From Rosellinia necatrix (lineage: Eukaryota > Ascomycota > Sordariomycetes > Xylariales > Xylariaceae): a stretch of DNA of 64,000 nt. Shown piece after piece: positions 33,542-46,011 of this stretch (the first letter of the stretch is position 1; the number at the start of each line of letters is the position of its first letter). Where the stretch lies: NCBI GenBank assembly GCA_021209875.1, contig JAGYVD010000001.1, forward strand, positions 1,674,001 to 1,738,000, given 5' to 3'. A model generated the notes under the pieces. It saw only the letters and a program-made list of their open reading frames with translations. It did not search any database and had not been told where the DNA came from. Made by a program: the position numbers and the translations under genes.

Positions 33542-34643
33542 TCACATCTTATAGTCGGCCCCGGCCTCGTGCTCCATCATGTCGAAGGCCGGCTTGGCGC
33601 TAAACCAGCCGCCCATCTCGGACCCGACCGTCTTGTACGTGAAGGCGGCCTCCTCGTCGGCGATCTTGACGGTCTCGCCGCCACGGCCGGCGGCGGCGGC
33701 GTCGGCGAGCAGCTGGGCGTGGCAGCAGTTCTCGAGGCTGGTGAACCAGTAGACGCAGCTCTCGATGGACTTGCCGCAGGTCAGGAGGCCGTGGTTGGCG
33801 AGGATGGCGGCCTTCTTGGACCCGAGGGCCTCGGCGATCTGCAGGCCCTCCTCGGGCCCCAGCACGATGCCGCCGAAGCTGTCGTAGAGCGCGATGTCGC
33901 CGTAGAAGGCGCACGTGTCCTGCGTGATGATCTCGAGGGGCCGCCCGAGCGTCGAGAAGGCCCGGCCGTAGATGGAGTGGCTGTGCGCCACCGCGTTGAT
34001 GTCCGGCCGGGCCGAGTGCACGGCCGAGTGGATCATGTATGCTTGCGGCGTTGTTGTTAGCGGACGGGGTAGGTCACTTTATATATATATCTATATATAT
34101 ATCCATATATCTGTATAAACGGGGCTCCGGCCGGGTCCTGTGGCCGGGTCCGGGCGGTCGTCGGAGAACTCACCTGCGACGTTGAGGAGGCGCACGGCGC
34201 CACCGTCGACCACCTGTCCATTGTGGTCAACGCGGATGAGATCCGACGCCCTCAGTAGCGGCCATGCGACACCGAACGGGTTCACCCAGAACGTGGTCGG
34301 GTCCACGGGGTCTCGGACGGTGATATGCCCGGCGACGCTATTTCCGATTACTTTCAGTCGGGTTCCGAGTGCGAACCAGGTGGTTGAGGCAGATCAGCTT
34401 ACCCTTCGTCGAAGCCGAGCTTGGCAAAGATGCGGAAGGCGAGCGCAAGCCGTTGCTTGAGGTACTGGCGCTCCTCGAGCGGGTCTTTGAAACTCGGCGG
34501 TCTGGGAAACTGGATGTTCGTTGAGCTTGGATGATTCGATGACGGTACTCGCTCCCTCCCGCCTCCCCAGGGAATACTTCACTTACTTGTCCCTTGGCGG
34601 CGGCCTCCACACCAGGTGTGCCCTTCGTCGAGTGAGGGGACAT
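33542..34643 (-). CDS. Class II aldolase/adducin domain protein
   Basis: Four exons: 34643-34587, 34509-34403, 34337-34174 and 34041-33542. Introns are 77, 65 and 132 nt, the last with a GCTAACAAC branch. The product is 275 residues. The class II aldolase fold is shown by LALAFRIFAKLGFDEG, VAGHITVRDP (joined across an intron), the metal-binding HSH (His129 and His131), and ANHG with His193, the usual third ligand. The family includes fuculose- and rhamnulose-phosphate aldolases, ribulose-phosphate epimerases and fungal enzymes of unknown substrate. The reaction here is probably zinc-dependent aldol cleavage or decarboxylation of a small hydroxy compound. The last exon is strongly GC-rich compared with its flanks. 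Confidence 0.9.
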
Positions 34644-35879
34644 TTTAACGGTTCAAGTATGTCCTAAATTGAGTATTGGGCAGTCCGTACGGCAAATAGT
34701 ATAAGACGACGGACGGGGATGCTTGAACGTGGAATTCGAAAAAAAAAAACACACAACAAATGAATATGAATGGCCGAACACTCCAAGCAACGGGGAGGTA
34801 GAGTTACACACAAGCGAGCAGCTCACACGTGGATGAAGTTGCAATTGGGGGTCCGAACTAAATAAGCCCCATGGGGGGGGCCAATGCAGTGTCGAGCGAG
34901 GGGTAGCGAACTGGACTGTGGTCGAGATGCGGAGAAGAAGCGCTAGAGGTGCGGCGCGTCCGAAGGGCGCACGACATCAGCCAACCATAGGCATCGCTTA
35001 TCAATCGGTTCATTTCCGGGCGAGCCTACCATGGGAAATATCACCTCCCGCGCCGAGGTCAGTCGCTCTTTGACCGCGGTTCGGACTCCTCGGCGCCGAA
35101 GCCAAGCTGCACGGCACTTGTACGTAAAAATGTATGTATGTACGTATATATATATATATATGTATGTATGTACGTATGTGTATATGTATATATGTATATA
35201 TGTATAACTATAGTTATGTAGTTATAGTTATATGAGCTAATGATATGGTGGTTGATGATTATAGTATTCAATGATATGATATTTAAGACGGAACATGATC
35301 GGCGGTTGGTCAACTACCTACTTATCTAAACTGGTCAAACATTGGATGACATGTTGGCTTTTCTGCTGACACAGGATCGAATAAGCGTGGTATGGGGACA
35401 TCAAGAACTAGGTCGCGCAGCCGCTCCACAGCACTTCTATCCTACACGGTCTCTTTGTATAAATAGGTAGGTAGGTAGGTAGGTAGGTAGGTAGGTAGGT
35501 AGGTAGGTAGGTAGGTAGGTAGGTAGGTAGGTAGGTAGGTAGGTAGGTCAATTGAACGGTCAGGGCACGATAAGCTCATTGTTTAGTGGGAATTCGGCAT
35601 CACTGCCAGCTGCTCTTATTCTACCTGGGTAGTTGACCGGTTTAAAAATATAGGGTTACAAAGCCCATTCCATAAGCCAGGTTTCAGATTTTACGGTCTC
35701 CCACTTCTAGTAAGGCGGTACTCGGGCAGCAGCCGCCCAAATGTGAGAGCCATCTTCCATTGTAAGTAAGATCGAGTCTTCATGAGCACATCGAAAAGCA
35801 ACATACACTATACACTTCGCCGTGTGTTCGGACTAGAACTGCTATTGAGCCCTGGCAACGGCCTGCTAACCATATCGGC
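34644..35879. other. Intergenic region with tetranucleotide satellite
   Basis: Contains AT/GTAT repeats (35130-35220) and the long (TAGG)n tract at 35464-35548. No gene seen. Confidence 0.5.
35464..35548. repeat. (TAGG)n tetranucleotide repeat, about 21 copies
   Basis: Uninterrupted TAGG units over 85 bp. It is the longest member of a word family scattered through the intergenic DNA of this window. Confidence 0.95.
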
Positions 35880-38598
35880 TCAACGAGTTCCCTTCAACAC
35901 TTTGAGAGCCTCCTCGAAGTTCTTGATATCGCGATACAGCTTTTCCCGGCGCTGCTTGACCGGCGCGTCCTCGGCAGCGATCATATCAAGCTGGTCCTCG
36001 TTAAGACCGAGCACCATCTCCGTGTTGAAGATCTTCAGCGGGCTCCCTTTCCCGAAGAGCAGGCAGTGGTTGACGGCCTGCTGGTAGACCACGTCGACGA
36101 AGCGTTCTCGCGCCAGCTCGTAGTAGCTCGACAGAATATCGTGCATGTACTCGCGGACGTGTGCCGAGTTGGCCTTGTTGGTCGACAGATTCTGCAGCCG
36201 GGCGGGGTCAATATAGACGCAGTTCGATGCCAGCTTACTGCGACTGGGGGGTTCTCTGACACCTAGTTTCGTGATTTGCTCCACGAGTCTGTCGCCCTGG
36301 TTCTCCTGCAGCTTGTCGGTAAACCAGGGATTGAGCGTCAACGGGGATCCCTCACGCTCGATCTCCAGCAGAAACCTCGCACGGTCCATGGCGCTACGGT
36401 AGGAGTTCATCAATTCTTCAAGAAGATATCCGTTCCACAGCTCCCCGCGCACTCTCGGGTCGGGGCAGACGGACTTGACCATTTCCGAGATGAACCGATG
36501 GACGTGGTAGATGATTACACTCACGTACTCCAAGGTAATTCTCTCCCATTTCTTTGACTGTTCTTTGAATAAAGTCCCGAGGAGGTCGCCCCCAAACTAT
36601 TGGTCATGTTAGATAAGGCCGCCTTTGAATTTCGCAGTCACTTACCGTTCCGAGATCTTGTCCTCTGCTCGATTTGTATACCTCCTCGATATATTCCATG
36701 ACATCAGATGCGTTTGTATCTGTTGAGATCCCTTCCCAACTGTCAAAGATCTCCTCCAGTTCGGGATAGTCGTTTGTGGCTAAGCGAACGTGGATACCGT
36801 AGGATTCAGAAAAAGGGGAAGCTTTACTGGGGGTAGAACCCTCCAAAATTGTCGAGAAATTGAATGTTACAACCCCCTTATCTTCGCCCTGCTCATCCTC
36901 GTCCGAATCCCCGTCCGAATCCCCATCCATATCCTCGTCCATGTCCTCCATATTCTGCATATCCTTATTATTGTCGTTGCTGGCGTCCCTCTTCCTTTGG
37001 AAAGGGCGCGTGTGTCCATTCGTCGACATCCGATTCGAATAACTCTCACTTGCCTCAACGATGCGGGTAATGAGTCGGAGGTCGTGGCGACTCGAGAATA
37101 TTTGATCTCTGGTATAATACGCGTTGCATCCGTCCCTGACACGGGATTGGAATGCCTCACTTATTCTATTAAGATACGCTCGCTGCGTGTGCTGATCGTT
37201 TCTAGACGCACCCATCTCCGCGTGCTGTGTCCTAACGATGCTAAGCTCCTTCATGACCTCGTTTTTGAGCTTGGGAAATTCTTGTTTGATGAGGTCGATG
37301 AGGAGGTCCCGGACGCGCTGCTTGAGACAGAGGATCCCTGCCCTGCCGGTGTGAACCAAGGCAGACCAAGGTGGCTTGGAAAAGAAAACCAGCTCGTCGA
37401 CCTGACCCTGTTCTAGCGTTTTGTCGGCCTGGTCTGGGCCTCGATTCTTGACGACATAGTAGCCTAGCGTGAGATCTCCTCGTTTACCCAACACATGGTC
37501 AATAGCAATCTGCTGGGTTGTGCGTTCGATGGCTAGGTCAGGCTTTGTAAGAACTCCCATGGTTCTGGTCATAGTCGGATCAACCCTTTTTGCCAGCTTT
37601 AAAATCTCCTGGGTGGCAGGGTCGACATTGCTCGGAATGATAGCTAAGATACTAGACTGGCTGTTAGATCCAATCATTTACAGCGTGATTGTAGAACAGA
37701 TACGTACATCGTCCGCGAGTCCTGCACTGTGGTGGTGGCGATAAGCTAATGTCGCCAGCGCGGGAACATATAGTGACTTACTATACTTCTTGACCATACT
37801 CATTACCAGCTCGATATCGCTTTCGGTAGTAACACCTTGGGAAATGAGTGTAATCCACGGAAATAGGGCGTGCCGTGCTTACCCTCAGTCTCCGTTCGGA
37901 AGATACCAGGGACGTCGATGACGGTGAAATGTTCTTCCTACGTCTTGTTAGAAGGTCGGAACAAGGCACCCATGTCGAGCGTTGAAACCTACATTAGGAC
38001 CCAGCTTCTCGATCTTGAGGATATGCTCGCTAAAAGCCGGTAGCGGGAAACCGTTAGGGGCGGTAGCGTTGATGCCGCTACTAATGCCCATTGCGTCGTT
38101 TGCCTGGAGATACGATGAGCCGCGGTCCAGTCAGCCCTGTTAAACGGTACACTTACATCTTTAAAAAGCTGGGTGAGGTTCGCCGGAGACAGTTCGGTGA
38201 AAGTACGATGGAATTCCTTGACGCGAGCGCGCGATTCAGATGAGGCCTCCGGGTTGACCATGATAGAGACGGAGATGCTTTCCTCTACCTCACGGCGGCA
38301 GGTGATCTGCGTAGCATAACGAGTGCAGAGCTCGGCATCGCGAGGAAACGCAAATCCAGTGAGATTCTCGAGGACTGAGCTCTTGCCCGACGATTGGTCT
38401 CCAACCACGACAAGCTACGAATCTTGAGTCATGATGTTCTGTCCTGTTGAGGGACGGGGAGGAGGGGGAGTAGTTGCAAGTGGAACATACCTGAGGCAAT
38501 GCAACCCGGGTCCCGATTAGCTCTCGCAACTTGTCAACTTTGGTCAGAATTGAGAGGTTGCCGTGACTTGGCTGTTTATTCCCTGCTTGCGTGGCCAT
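35880..38598 (-). CDS. Dynamin-like large GTPase (fungal Mx-like type)
   Basis: Eight exons: 38598-38491, 38414-38157, 38103-37993, 37937-37883, 37835-37782, 37726-37708 (19 nt), 37651-36646 and 36596-35880. All phases agree and give 775 residues. GTPase motifs: P-loop GDQSSGKSS (41-49), DVPG (167-170) and TKPD (237-240). NLTGFAFPRDAELCTRYATQ is typical of the family. Middle/stalk helices follow, with an acidic Asp/Glu-rich insert (about 430-455), and a GED-like C-terminus (NTEMVLGLNEDQLDMIAAE...KLYRDIKNFEEALKVL). No PH or Pro-rich domain is seen. It fits the Mx-like dynamin group expanded in filamentous fungi rather than Vps1 or Dnm1. The likely role is GTP-driven membrane remodelling, cargo unknown. 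An in-frame Met at 38616 is an alternative start; 38598 has the better context (A at -3, G at +4). Confidence 0.9.
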
Positions 38599-38616
38599 AC
38601 TGGCGTACTTCGTCAT

Positions 38617-39913
38617 GGGTAGGTGGCAGCAGAGAAGGAGCACACAATAGTTTAAAACCGAGTCTGATGCGTATTGGGCCAGAGAAAGTAGGGCAGTGCA
38701 GACGTCAGAACCTATCACCAGAAAAAGGGGGAGAGTGCACCTAAGTAGTCTCGCCTTTGCACTAACAAGGAGGCAACTCAGACAACAAGCGAATGCGGAG
38801 GGAGGTATGTGTATTTATACGCTTCCTTCTAGAGTGCCGGCAGCATATGTAAACGAGGGAGTCTGTATGGATTGTAGATACCTATATGCCTAGGTACCGT
38901 AAGTGCCTTATGTAGGTAGGTACTTACCTGGTTAGTTGGGTGGCTACTTGACTAAAGTACTCGTTTCTATCGTATATTCCTTCTAAGTTATCAATGTGCC
39001 TGGGCAGGCAGGCAGGCAGGCAGGTAGGCAGGTAGGCAGGCCGGCTGTGTTGTCTAACTAAGGTACCTAGAGCCAGACTTACCGTATCTGCGTCTCGGCT
39101 AACGGGAGGCCGCACGACACCAACGGAGGAGATTGGTCACCCTCCCTTACGTATCTGCATACTGGGCGCAGGCACAAAGGATCGCAGCCTTATTTTCAAT
39201 GCATAACTGCTCGCGTTAGAAAGGTTCCTATCTCCAAAGGGGGAAACCCACATCCTGTGACGTGACGGGCCGCGTCTTGGGCTGGAGCCGGGGTCGTTGT
39301 TGGTTATTGGTGTTTGGGGCGCAGATGCTCAGCCGCATACCAGGGTGAGCCAACGCCGCTGCCATATACCGTCATCATCTCCTGTAAATTCGCCTTCCGA
39401 GCGGCCGCCCAGCGAGGTGAAGTGTAATATCTGGAGAACGGCGGATTGGAGTTGGAAGCAGACGCAGCCAACGCTGCTTTCTAGATCCGACTATGCACCA
39501 ATGGCGCAGGACAATTGATCGACGGCCAGGCATAACCATGTACCCATATGTTCGGATTAATTCACCGCGGCGGAGAAACAGGGGCTTAGAAATAGGGGCA
39601 TTGTTTAGCCATCTCTTTTCCATCTTCCTCACCTAGTGATGCATCATTATTTCTCAGCCCGTGGCCTTGGTGACTATTGGCCTCTGATCCTTTTACAATT
39701 CCTTTACCTTGTTGATGAGTAGGATGAGCGGAGTCAAAGAGTACGGGGGAACCCAAGACCAAGCACGGAGAAATTTCTGTGGCGTTTAAACTGCTAATCA
39801 ACATATCAGTATAGCTAGTGGCCCAATGCATCATGCCGCCTTCTCACCCTTCAACTTAGGAAACTCAGCCGTACCTCTAGCAGAACCCGAAGACGTGGTC
39901 CTACCTAAAAGCA
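38617..39913. other. Intergenic region
   Basis: Upstream region of the dynamin-like gene, with a (GGCA)n/(GGTA)n tract at about 39002-39042. A minus-strand frame of 82 codons at 39586-39834 is unrecognised and may belong to the relic next to it. Confidence 0.4.
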
Positions 39914-40215
39914 CTAGAATGTGTCGAGTTGATCGCGACTAAGCGATCGGGTTAGTATCAGTGCGTTGTAGCGAAGAAACGTCTCTATGGCCTTGCACGC
40001 GTTCCCCAAAACCATGCGATTCAGCTGAGTGTCCAAAATCCATCTTGCGTTCTCAAATTCTCCCCTCGAAATAGCACCAGTCTATAGTTGCATGGCAGTA
40101 GCGCGTTGTTGCTAAATGCAGAGGCACCTACCTCCGGGATAAACTCTAATTCGTCAGTACCCGCGGCTAATATCTTACATGCTGTATAACCTAGCAACCT
40201 GGAATGGTCAGTCAT
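39914..40215 (-). CDS. Possible small two-exon gene or exon pair of a larger relic
   Basis: Candidate exons 40215-40132 and 40081-39914 with a 50-nt intron (GTAGGT donor, CTATAG acceptor) give 83 residues: MTDHSRLLGY...LEFIPE joined to TGAISRGEFENARWILDTQ and MVLGNACKAIETFLRY. The helical composition looks protein-like, but I do not recognise it. A CTAAC...AATAG just before the Met suggests an upstream intron, and intron-like signals continue to about 40980, where a weakly F-box-like stretch (FLAEVVDLICQCLRS) occurs. It may be a decayed multi-exon gene. Low confidence. Confidence 0.3.
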
Positions 40216-41064
40216 CTATTGACAGTTAGATCTTGCAATTCCCATATATTTAGTCTCCATTATATCACCTCTATCATAGGATATGTGATCAACTATTATC
40301 AGTGAGCAGTGAAACCTTCAATAAAGGCCAGTTTGAGTTCCATATATGCCAGGAAGGTACCAAACCATCCAGGAGATTGTATATGTAACGGTATCGGTAG
40401 TTTTACCATCAGCAACTAAATCACTCTCCCAACTTTGAGATGAAACGATCCTCCTGGCCGAACACGAAAGTCGATGCGCTCCATTAGACAGCATAGCGGG
40501 CTTCTAGCAGATGTTTGCCAACCCGCATCCATAGTCAGTAACAACGGCAATATCCTGACACAGGTGCGGACGAGTTCTTTTCAGGAGCCGGTGCTGGCGA
40601 TGCATAGTTCAGGATTGAAAGGCAGAACTCACTTCGATAGCAAGGTTATGAAATCGCTAGGGGCGAGACGCTGCCTGGGTCGGCATACTCAAGCAGCCCC
40701 TCGTGCCAGCACACATGCCCCCGATGATCACGGTCACCCTACAGGTAGGTGTCAAAGAAAAATGGATCCAACGGTTCAGCTCACTTGTAAGAATCCAAGC
40801 TCGCAACTAGGAAGTAGTAAATGTAGATATTCTTGATTGGGAATGCTTCGGAGACATTGACAGATCAAATCTACGACCTCAGCAAGAAAGGTGACAACGG
40901 GCCTGGGAGGGTCCAAGTAAACATATAACCTGCTCGGGAGAGCTCGCGAGCCGCATGTATTGGCGAGCCCTCCGAATTAAATTACGGATTGGTTGCAAAC
41001 CATTCTTTTATGGTGCAGAGGAGAGTTCATATGGTATACAATTTGTTCCGTGTCGCAGAGGGTA
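40216..41064. other. Unresolved region, possible upstream exons of a relic
   Basis: Minus-strand open pieces separated by GTGAGC/GTGAGT and TAG signals (for example a 47-nt intron-like segment ending near 40741), but no full model could be built. Confidence 0.3.
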
Positions 41065-42882
41065 TCAATCATCCAATAATCCCAAGGTCCAGTGTATTAT
41101 TTTGTCAACACCTTGCCCGTGGATGGCGCTGACTGGAACCGCAACGCAATCATGTGTCCAGGCATGCTCAACACCGCTGGGGTGGGGCTCTCTACGATCT
41201 GTGATCGCGTCCATATACTCCTTCAATTTCTTGAAGTTTTCCTCCGTCCCGGGTAGATCCCCTTTGGTGGCAATGACGAACCACGGCTTGGCTGCAATAT
41301 GCAAGCCAGTTGGTTCAGCTGTCGGCTCTGGTAAGTCTGCTACTATCATCCGGCCTGTCGCCAGGGTATTTCCGTCTCCTCGCCAGTCAATACGTTCACT
41401 CACTTCTCGTTCTCTGTCTTCGAGATCGCGCATGCGCGCATACAGACCGACCTCGGTCCATAGGGACTTGAGTGCTTTGACGGCATCACCTGCATTCAAG
41501 TCGATGACGAATGCGAGGACGCCTGCCCGCTCGACATGACGTAGAAACTCCATTCCAAGTCCGCGGTCTAGATGCGCTCCCTCAACGAGACCTGGAATAT
41601 CTGCGATGGTGAAGCGCTTGCGGGGCTCCGACGCCTGCCCAATTTGTAACTGGCTAGGCTGCCGAGACACGACAACCGATCCAGAGGTAGCATCGCGGAT
41701 AACAGAATAGGGAGGGGAGGAGGACCCGGTTGATCGGGGCTTTACGATTGGTCGGCCCTTGTGGTTATCGAGCACCACAGTGCCGATGTTAGGCTGAAGT
41801 GTCGTGAAGGCCCAATTGCCAACGCGGGCACGACTACGTGTCAGGGCACGCAGCAGGGTACTCTTACCGGCATTCGGAAGTCCGACAAAACCTACGTCCG
41901 CGAGGAGTTTAAGCTCGAGTTCCAGTCGCATGCGCACAGCCCTCTCCCCCTTGGTCGCGAATAGGGGACGGAGCCGTTCTTTGGAGACGAAATGCGGATT
42001 ACCTAGGCCTCCGAGTCCCCCCGCTGCCAACAAAATAGGACGAGGAGACGCAACAGATAAGTCAAGATGAATTGATGGTTCGGGCTGCGCGAATAGGCGA
42101 TCTCGGCTCGGTAACCGGGGCAATGAGAGATTACGGCGCTCGCCGGGGGACATGCCCGGATACAGAACAAACTTGTGTGTATTCGGATGCTCGGGGGGCT
42201 CGGGTAGCTCCATGCTCAATCGCAGAGCTTCGCCCTCGCCAACGCCCGTCTCCTCGTTAGCCTGGGCCGCTGCTTCAGCTTCTCTAACCAGCTTCCGGTA
42301 CTCGCGCTCCTTCTCCCTCTGCTGGCGATAGAGCATATTCTCTTCATCTACCGGGTCCACCCTCTCGATTTCCCGGACGACGGTGCCGATGGGAACGCGG
42401 ATGACAACATCCTCACCTCGGGCGCCGCCACGATTACTGCCTTGTCCTGTCTTACCACGGCCCGCGCGGATGATGCGACGACGAGCCAGCCGGTACAACG
42501 AGTTTTCGCCGTGAACCGCCTGGATGTATATATTGCCACCATGCCCACCATCACCCCCATTGGCAGGACCATTAGCCAAGAAGGCTTCGCGAAGAAAGGA
42601 AATGCAGCCATGGCCACCTCCGCCCGCTTGAATTGTGATGCTGGCCTTGTCCGCGAAGCTCGAGATGCTATAGTCATCTGGCGCAGGGTTTAATCGTGAG
42701 ATTGGTAACGCATCGTCCACGATGGAAGCCTCGGACCCGTCATCGCTCTCGGTGATCAATCTCGATGGTGATGGTAGGGAGGTCGAGAGCCCAGCTCGGG
42801 GGATGCGTGGGAGGGAGCGGAACAGCGTCGGATAAAGGAACGGAAGGAAGAGGGCCGAGGCCGGGGAGCATCTCGGGGGCAT
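41065..42882 (-). CDS. mtg2: Mitochondrial Obg-family GTPase (Mtg2)
   Basis: Single exon, 605 residues. The N-terminus is basic and hydrophobic, as for mitochondrial import. The Obg fold starts near 77 (DKASITIQAGGGGHGCISF) with the Gly-rich NGGDGGHGG at 108-116 and the later LLAAGGLGGLGNPHF. G domain: P-loop GLPNAGKST (334-342), DIPGLVEGAH (428-437) and TKGD (539-542). Compared with bacterial Obg there are insertions at about 173-275 (charged) and 372-420 (Ser-rich). Mtg2 binds the large mitochondrial ribosomal subunit and helps its assembly at the inner membrane. The start is the first Met of the frame. Confidence 0.92.
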   Translation of the reverse strand: MPPRCSPASALFLPFLYPTLFRSLPRIPRAGLSTSLPSPSRLITESDDGSEASIVDDALPISRLNPAPDDYSISSFADKASITIQAGGGGHGCISFLREAFLANGPANGGDGGHGGNIYIQAVHGENSLYRLARRRIIRAGRGKTGQGSNRGGARGEDVVIRVPIGTVVREIERVDPVDEENMLYRQQREKEREYRKLVREAEAAAQANEETGVGEGEALRLSMELPEPPEHPNTHKFVLYPGMSPGERRNLSLPRLPSRDRLFAQPEPSIHLDLSVASPRPILLAAGGLGGLGNPHFVSKERLRPLFATKGERAVRMRLELELKLLADVGFVGLPNAGKSTLLRALTRSRARVGNWAFTTLQPNIGTVVLDNHKGRPIVKPRSTGSSSPPYSVIRDATSGSVVVSRQPSQLQIGQASEPRKRFTIADIPGLVEGAHLDRGLGMEFLRHVERAGVLAFVIDLNAGDAVKALKSLWTEVGLYARMRDLEDREREVSERIDWRGDGNTLATGRMIVADLPEPTAEPTGLHIAAKPWFVIATKGDLPGTEENFKKLKEYMDAITDRREPHPSGVEHAWTHDCVAVPVSAIHGQGVDKIIHWTLGLLDD

Positions 42883-44411
42883 CTTCGGTGGCTCTAATTG
42901 GATTGAACTTCGTTCACCATCGTGCCCGGACGAGGTAGAGATGCGTCGGTGTTGGCACGGTAGCCAGGTACTGTATGGTGCCTACCTCTGGTACCTACAA
43001 TCGTATTCCTAGAATTTTTAGGCGATAAGATAAAGCCCTTCTATCCAGGCCAGCCGTTAACCTACCTAGGTTAGGTAAAGTTGCACGTAGATGCAACCGA
43101 GTGTGTAGGTAGGTATCTACACTAGTGTAGAGCCCCAGGATTATAGGATTATAGGATCTATTCACGCTAACCCATTAAGGGGCTAGCGCCGGTAGCGATC
43201 CGGAATCAGGGGGGGAAGGGCCTCGGAGGCAAGAAGTCATGCTCCCCTCCAGTGAGGCCAAGGACATGGGGTCTTACGGGTGGATGTTTGACAACACATC
43301 AAAACCACTCCTACCGCGTGGGAGGAATGGCGGGTAACTAAACGACCTGGTGTAGCGCAACCCGTGTTGGTATACGTCAACGAGCATCGATTGGCATCTC
43401 TCACTCGAAGTTGGGCCAATTGAGCATAAATAACCTTGTTGCGTTTGTTGGTCACCGGTTTGACAGTTGATGCCCCCCTCTCCCGCCGTTTGACGGGCAA
43501 TTGTCCCAACCGACCACCAATAAATTCGGTCGGTTAACAAGACCCGAGCAGCTGAAGGCGCGCCATATAAGCGGCCGGCCGGCGTCATCGGTGCGCGATA
43601 GAAGCGGTGTATGTAAGAAGAAGGAGGTGTCACAGAGATATTGCCTACCTGGGTAGTTACAGTACATAGCAGATACATGCCTAGGTAGGTAGTGTAGGTA
43701 GATCTAGTAGCGCATGTTTTACTACTCTGTAAGGTAGGTGCACTTGTAGGCAATTGATACTGTGAGAGGTCCCATCGTATTGTATGCACTATCGCATATG
43801 AGTTTTGCCTTTACCCAATCGTTGCCTCTGCTCTCTCTCGACTGAGTTCTCTAATTCCCGGCTAGACCTGGAATCTTTACTATACACTATACCTATCAGG
43901 GCATCGACTCATTTACCACCTGGGGTATGCATACTATGTCACATAAGGTAGGTTAGGTATGTATTTTATTCGACGATTTTAATTACGTCCGTGCCTTACC
44001 TCCTCCTTACTAGGTGGGTAGGTAGGTACCGAGGACCTGTACCATACCTAACCGCCGATTCCAGGGTATAGTGGGTTTGGAGGCTCAAGATAGCTAAGCA
44101 TACTCCTACCCCTCTCGTTTCGCCTTTTTTCAACGTTTATAGAGGCTTGGGTAGAAACCGGGAGACAGGAGACAGGAGACAGGCATAATTACCAACTTAC
44201 CAACCACACGAGGTATAAATACATGCCAGAGAAATAATCAATAGTCGGTGGCACCTATTAGATTAGATAGTATACAGCATGTACCTACCTACCTACCTGC
44301 CTACCTACCTACCTAGGTAGGTACTCTACTCAGTCAGGTATGACTTGAACTTCCCGTGTCTGCCTCCAAAGGCATTAGGTAGGTAGTTACCACCATCTGC
44401 CTATTGCTCAT

Positions 44412-44459
<48 letters not shown>

Positions 44460-44810
44460 TCGCTGGCCAATATGTTGAACAGTTCTTATTATATCTCCAA
44501 ACCTTGTTGTGCCGTCGTTGGTGCCCCCAGTTCGTCCTCCCGGCCCCCCTCACCAACAGCTTGATCAAGATCTGGGGTGTGCAGCAATGTCGGCGGATAT
44601 GCGAACGCTCGATTGGGTTAACCTCATGCACTCTGCATACTAGCAGTAATCCAGCCGCCCATTCGAGCCACGACAGCCAGCGTTTACCGTATCTCCTGCC
44701 CGGACGTGGACTTGCCTACCACGCCCAGCCATACCCAGCCATACCTACCTAGCCAGGCCGCTGCTGCTCGGGCTTCGCTGGGCTGTTACACTCGCAACCT
44801 CTGCTGATTC
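42883..44810. other. Intergenic region with microsatellites
   Basis: About 1.9 kb without a recognised gene. It has several CCTAGG palindromic clusters (43060-43110, 43680, 44284-44332), a GGAGACA triplet repeat (44160-44183) and a long (TTA)n tract. Confidence 0.5.
44412..44459. repeat. (TTA)n trinucleotide microsatellite
   Basis: About 16 uninterrupted TTA units. Confidence 0.95.
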
Positions 44811-46011
44811 GGTCCCCTTGCTGCTATCAATTGGTCTTGTGCGTCCCCTCCGACTATCTGCACCACTCTGTCCGCATCACTCTCAGTCTGCACCACCAAC
44901 ACCACCAAACACCACCGCCGTCGCCGCCGCCACCACTTTTGCTCTGCTGGCCTTTGAGTGCTCCGTCCGTCAGTCGGACAGTTCTATCTATCTGTCTGTC
45001 CGTCCGCGTTCAGTCGGTTTGTCAGTCAGTCAGTCAGTCAGTCCATCCAGCCTGTCTTGTCTGTCCGTGTTCTACTCTGCCAGTCACATTGCCCAGTCTG
45101 TCGGTCTGTCGGTACAACCTCCATCTTTTTCTGTCTCTCTGTCTCTCTGTCTCTCTCTCCCTCTGTGTCTTCCGCTCCCGCTCTTCCACCCTCCTCCTCT
45201 CCCCCCTCTCCTCTCCCTTCCTCCCTGCCTCTGCATCTGCCTCTGCCTCTGTCTCTGTCTCTGTCTCTGTCTCTCTCTCCCTCACACACACACGCACACA
45301 CGCACACACACACATACACACACACAGGCACACATATACATACTACATACGTACACACAAAGCAAGCAAGCAAGCACACAGCCACGCACGCCGGCACTCC
45401 TCCCCCTTCTCGTCCCTCATCCATCCTGGCTTCTTCCCGTACTGTGTGTCGTGGTTGCGCCTATAACCCCACACTCCTATAGAGCGATAGAGCCCGTAGA
45501 GCCCGTAGACTCCATAGAGCTGTTCGGCTGCCCGTGATATCGGCCAGATCGGGTCGCAAGCTTGCTCTCCTCGCCTCTTATTTGCTGCCCTCTTTTTCCC
45601 TTTCGCCGCATTCGACCGTGCGGTCAGTTCTGCTCCCTGCAGGGCAATCGCGAGCTAGCCACAGACTGAGCACCTCTCGTCCAATTCCCCCCTCCTGCCA
45701 CCACGCGGTTCGCTGCAACACTCCCACTACCTGGACAGCGGACAGTAGTGCCCGCCGCTGTGCTGTGCTGTGCTGTTCCGTGCTGCGCTGTGCTGTTGTT
45801 GCTTGTCTTCCTCTTCATAATACAGGTCAGTCTCCATCCTGCTTACTTCTGACCTTCCTTCCCCCTTCTCGCTCCATGGACCCTTTCGGGTCACTCCACG
45901 GATACGCTGTACAATAATAGCACATCTCAACCCCATCGTCCCCTATGTGCACCAGCCTCTTCACGCACCGGCCGTTCTCGCCTCCGCCGCCCCCGGCTTC
46001 ACGCCGCTAAG
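44811..46011. promoter_or_regulatory. Pyrimidine-rich upstream region of the Cys-rich protein gene
   Basis: Strong C/T bias over about 1.1 kb on the plus strand, with nested simple repeats: (GTCA)n near 45021-45042, CTGTCTCT units near 45130-45280, (CA)n near 45284-45330, and GCTGT units near 45758-45800. Such CT-rich tracts are common in fungal promoters and long 5' leaders. Long frames across it are low-complexity artefacts. The regulatory role is inferred from position. Confidence 0.45.

Noticed and set aside
44818..45537. 239-codon frame rich in Ser/Leu/Cys and overlapping frames
   Set aside because: Pure simple-sequence DNA (CT, CA and GTCA repeats); no protein-like region.
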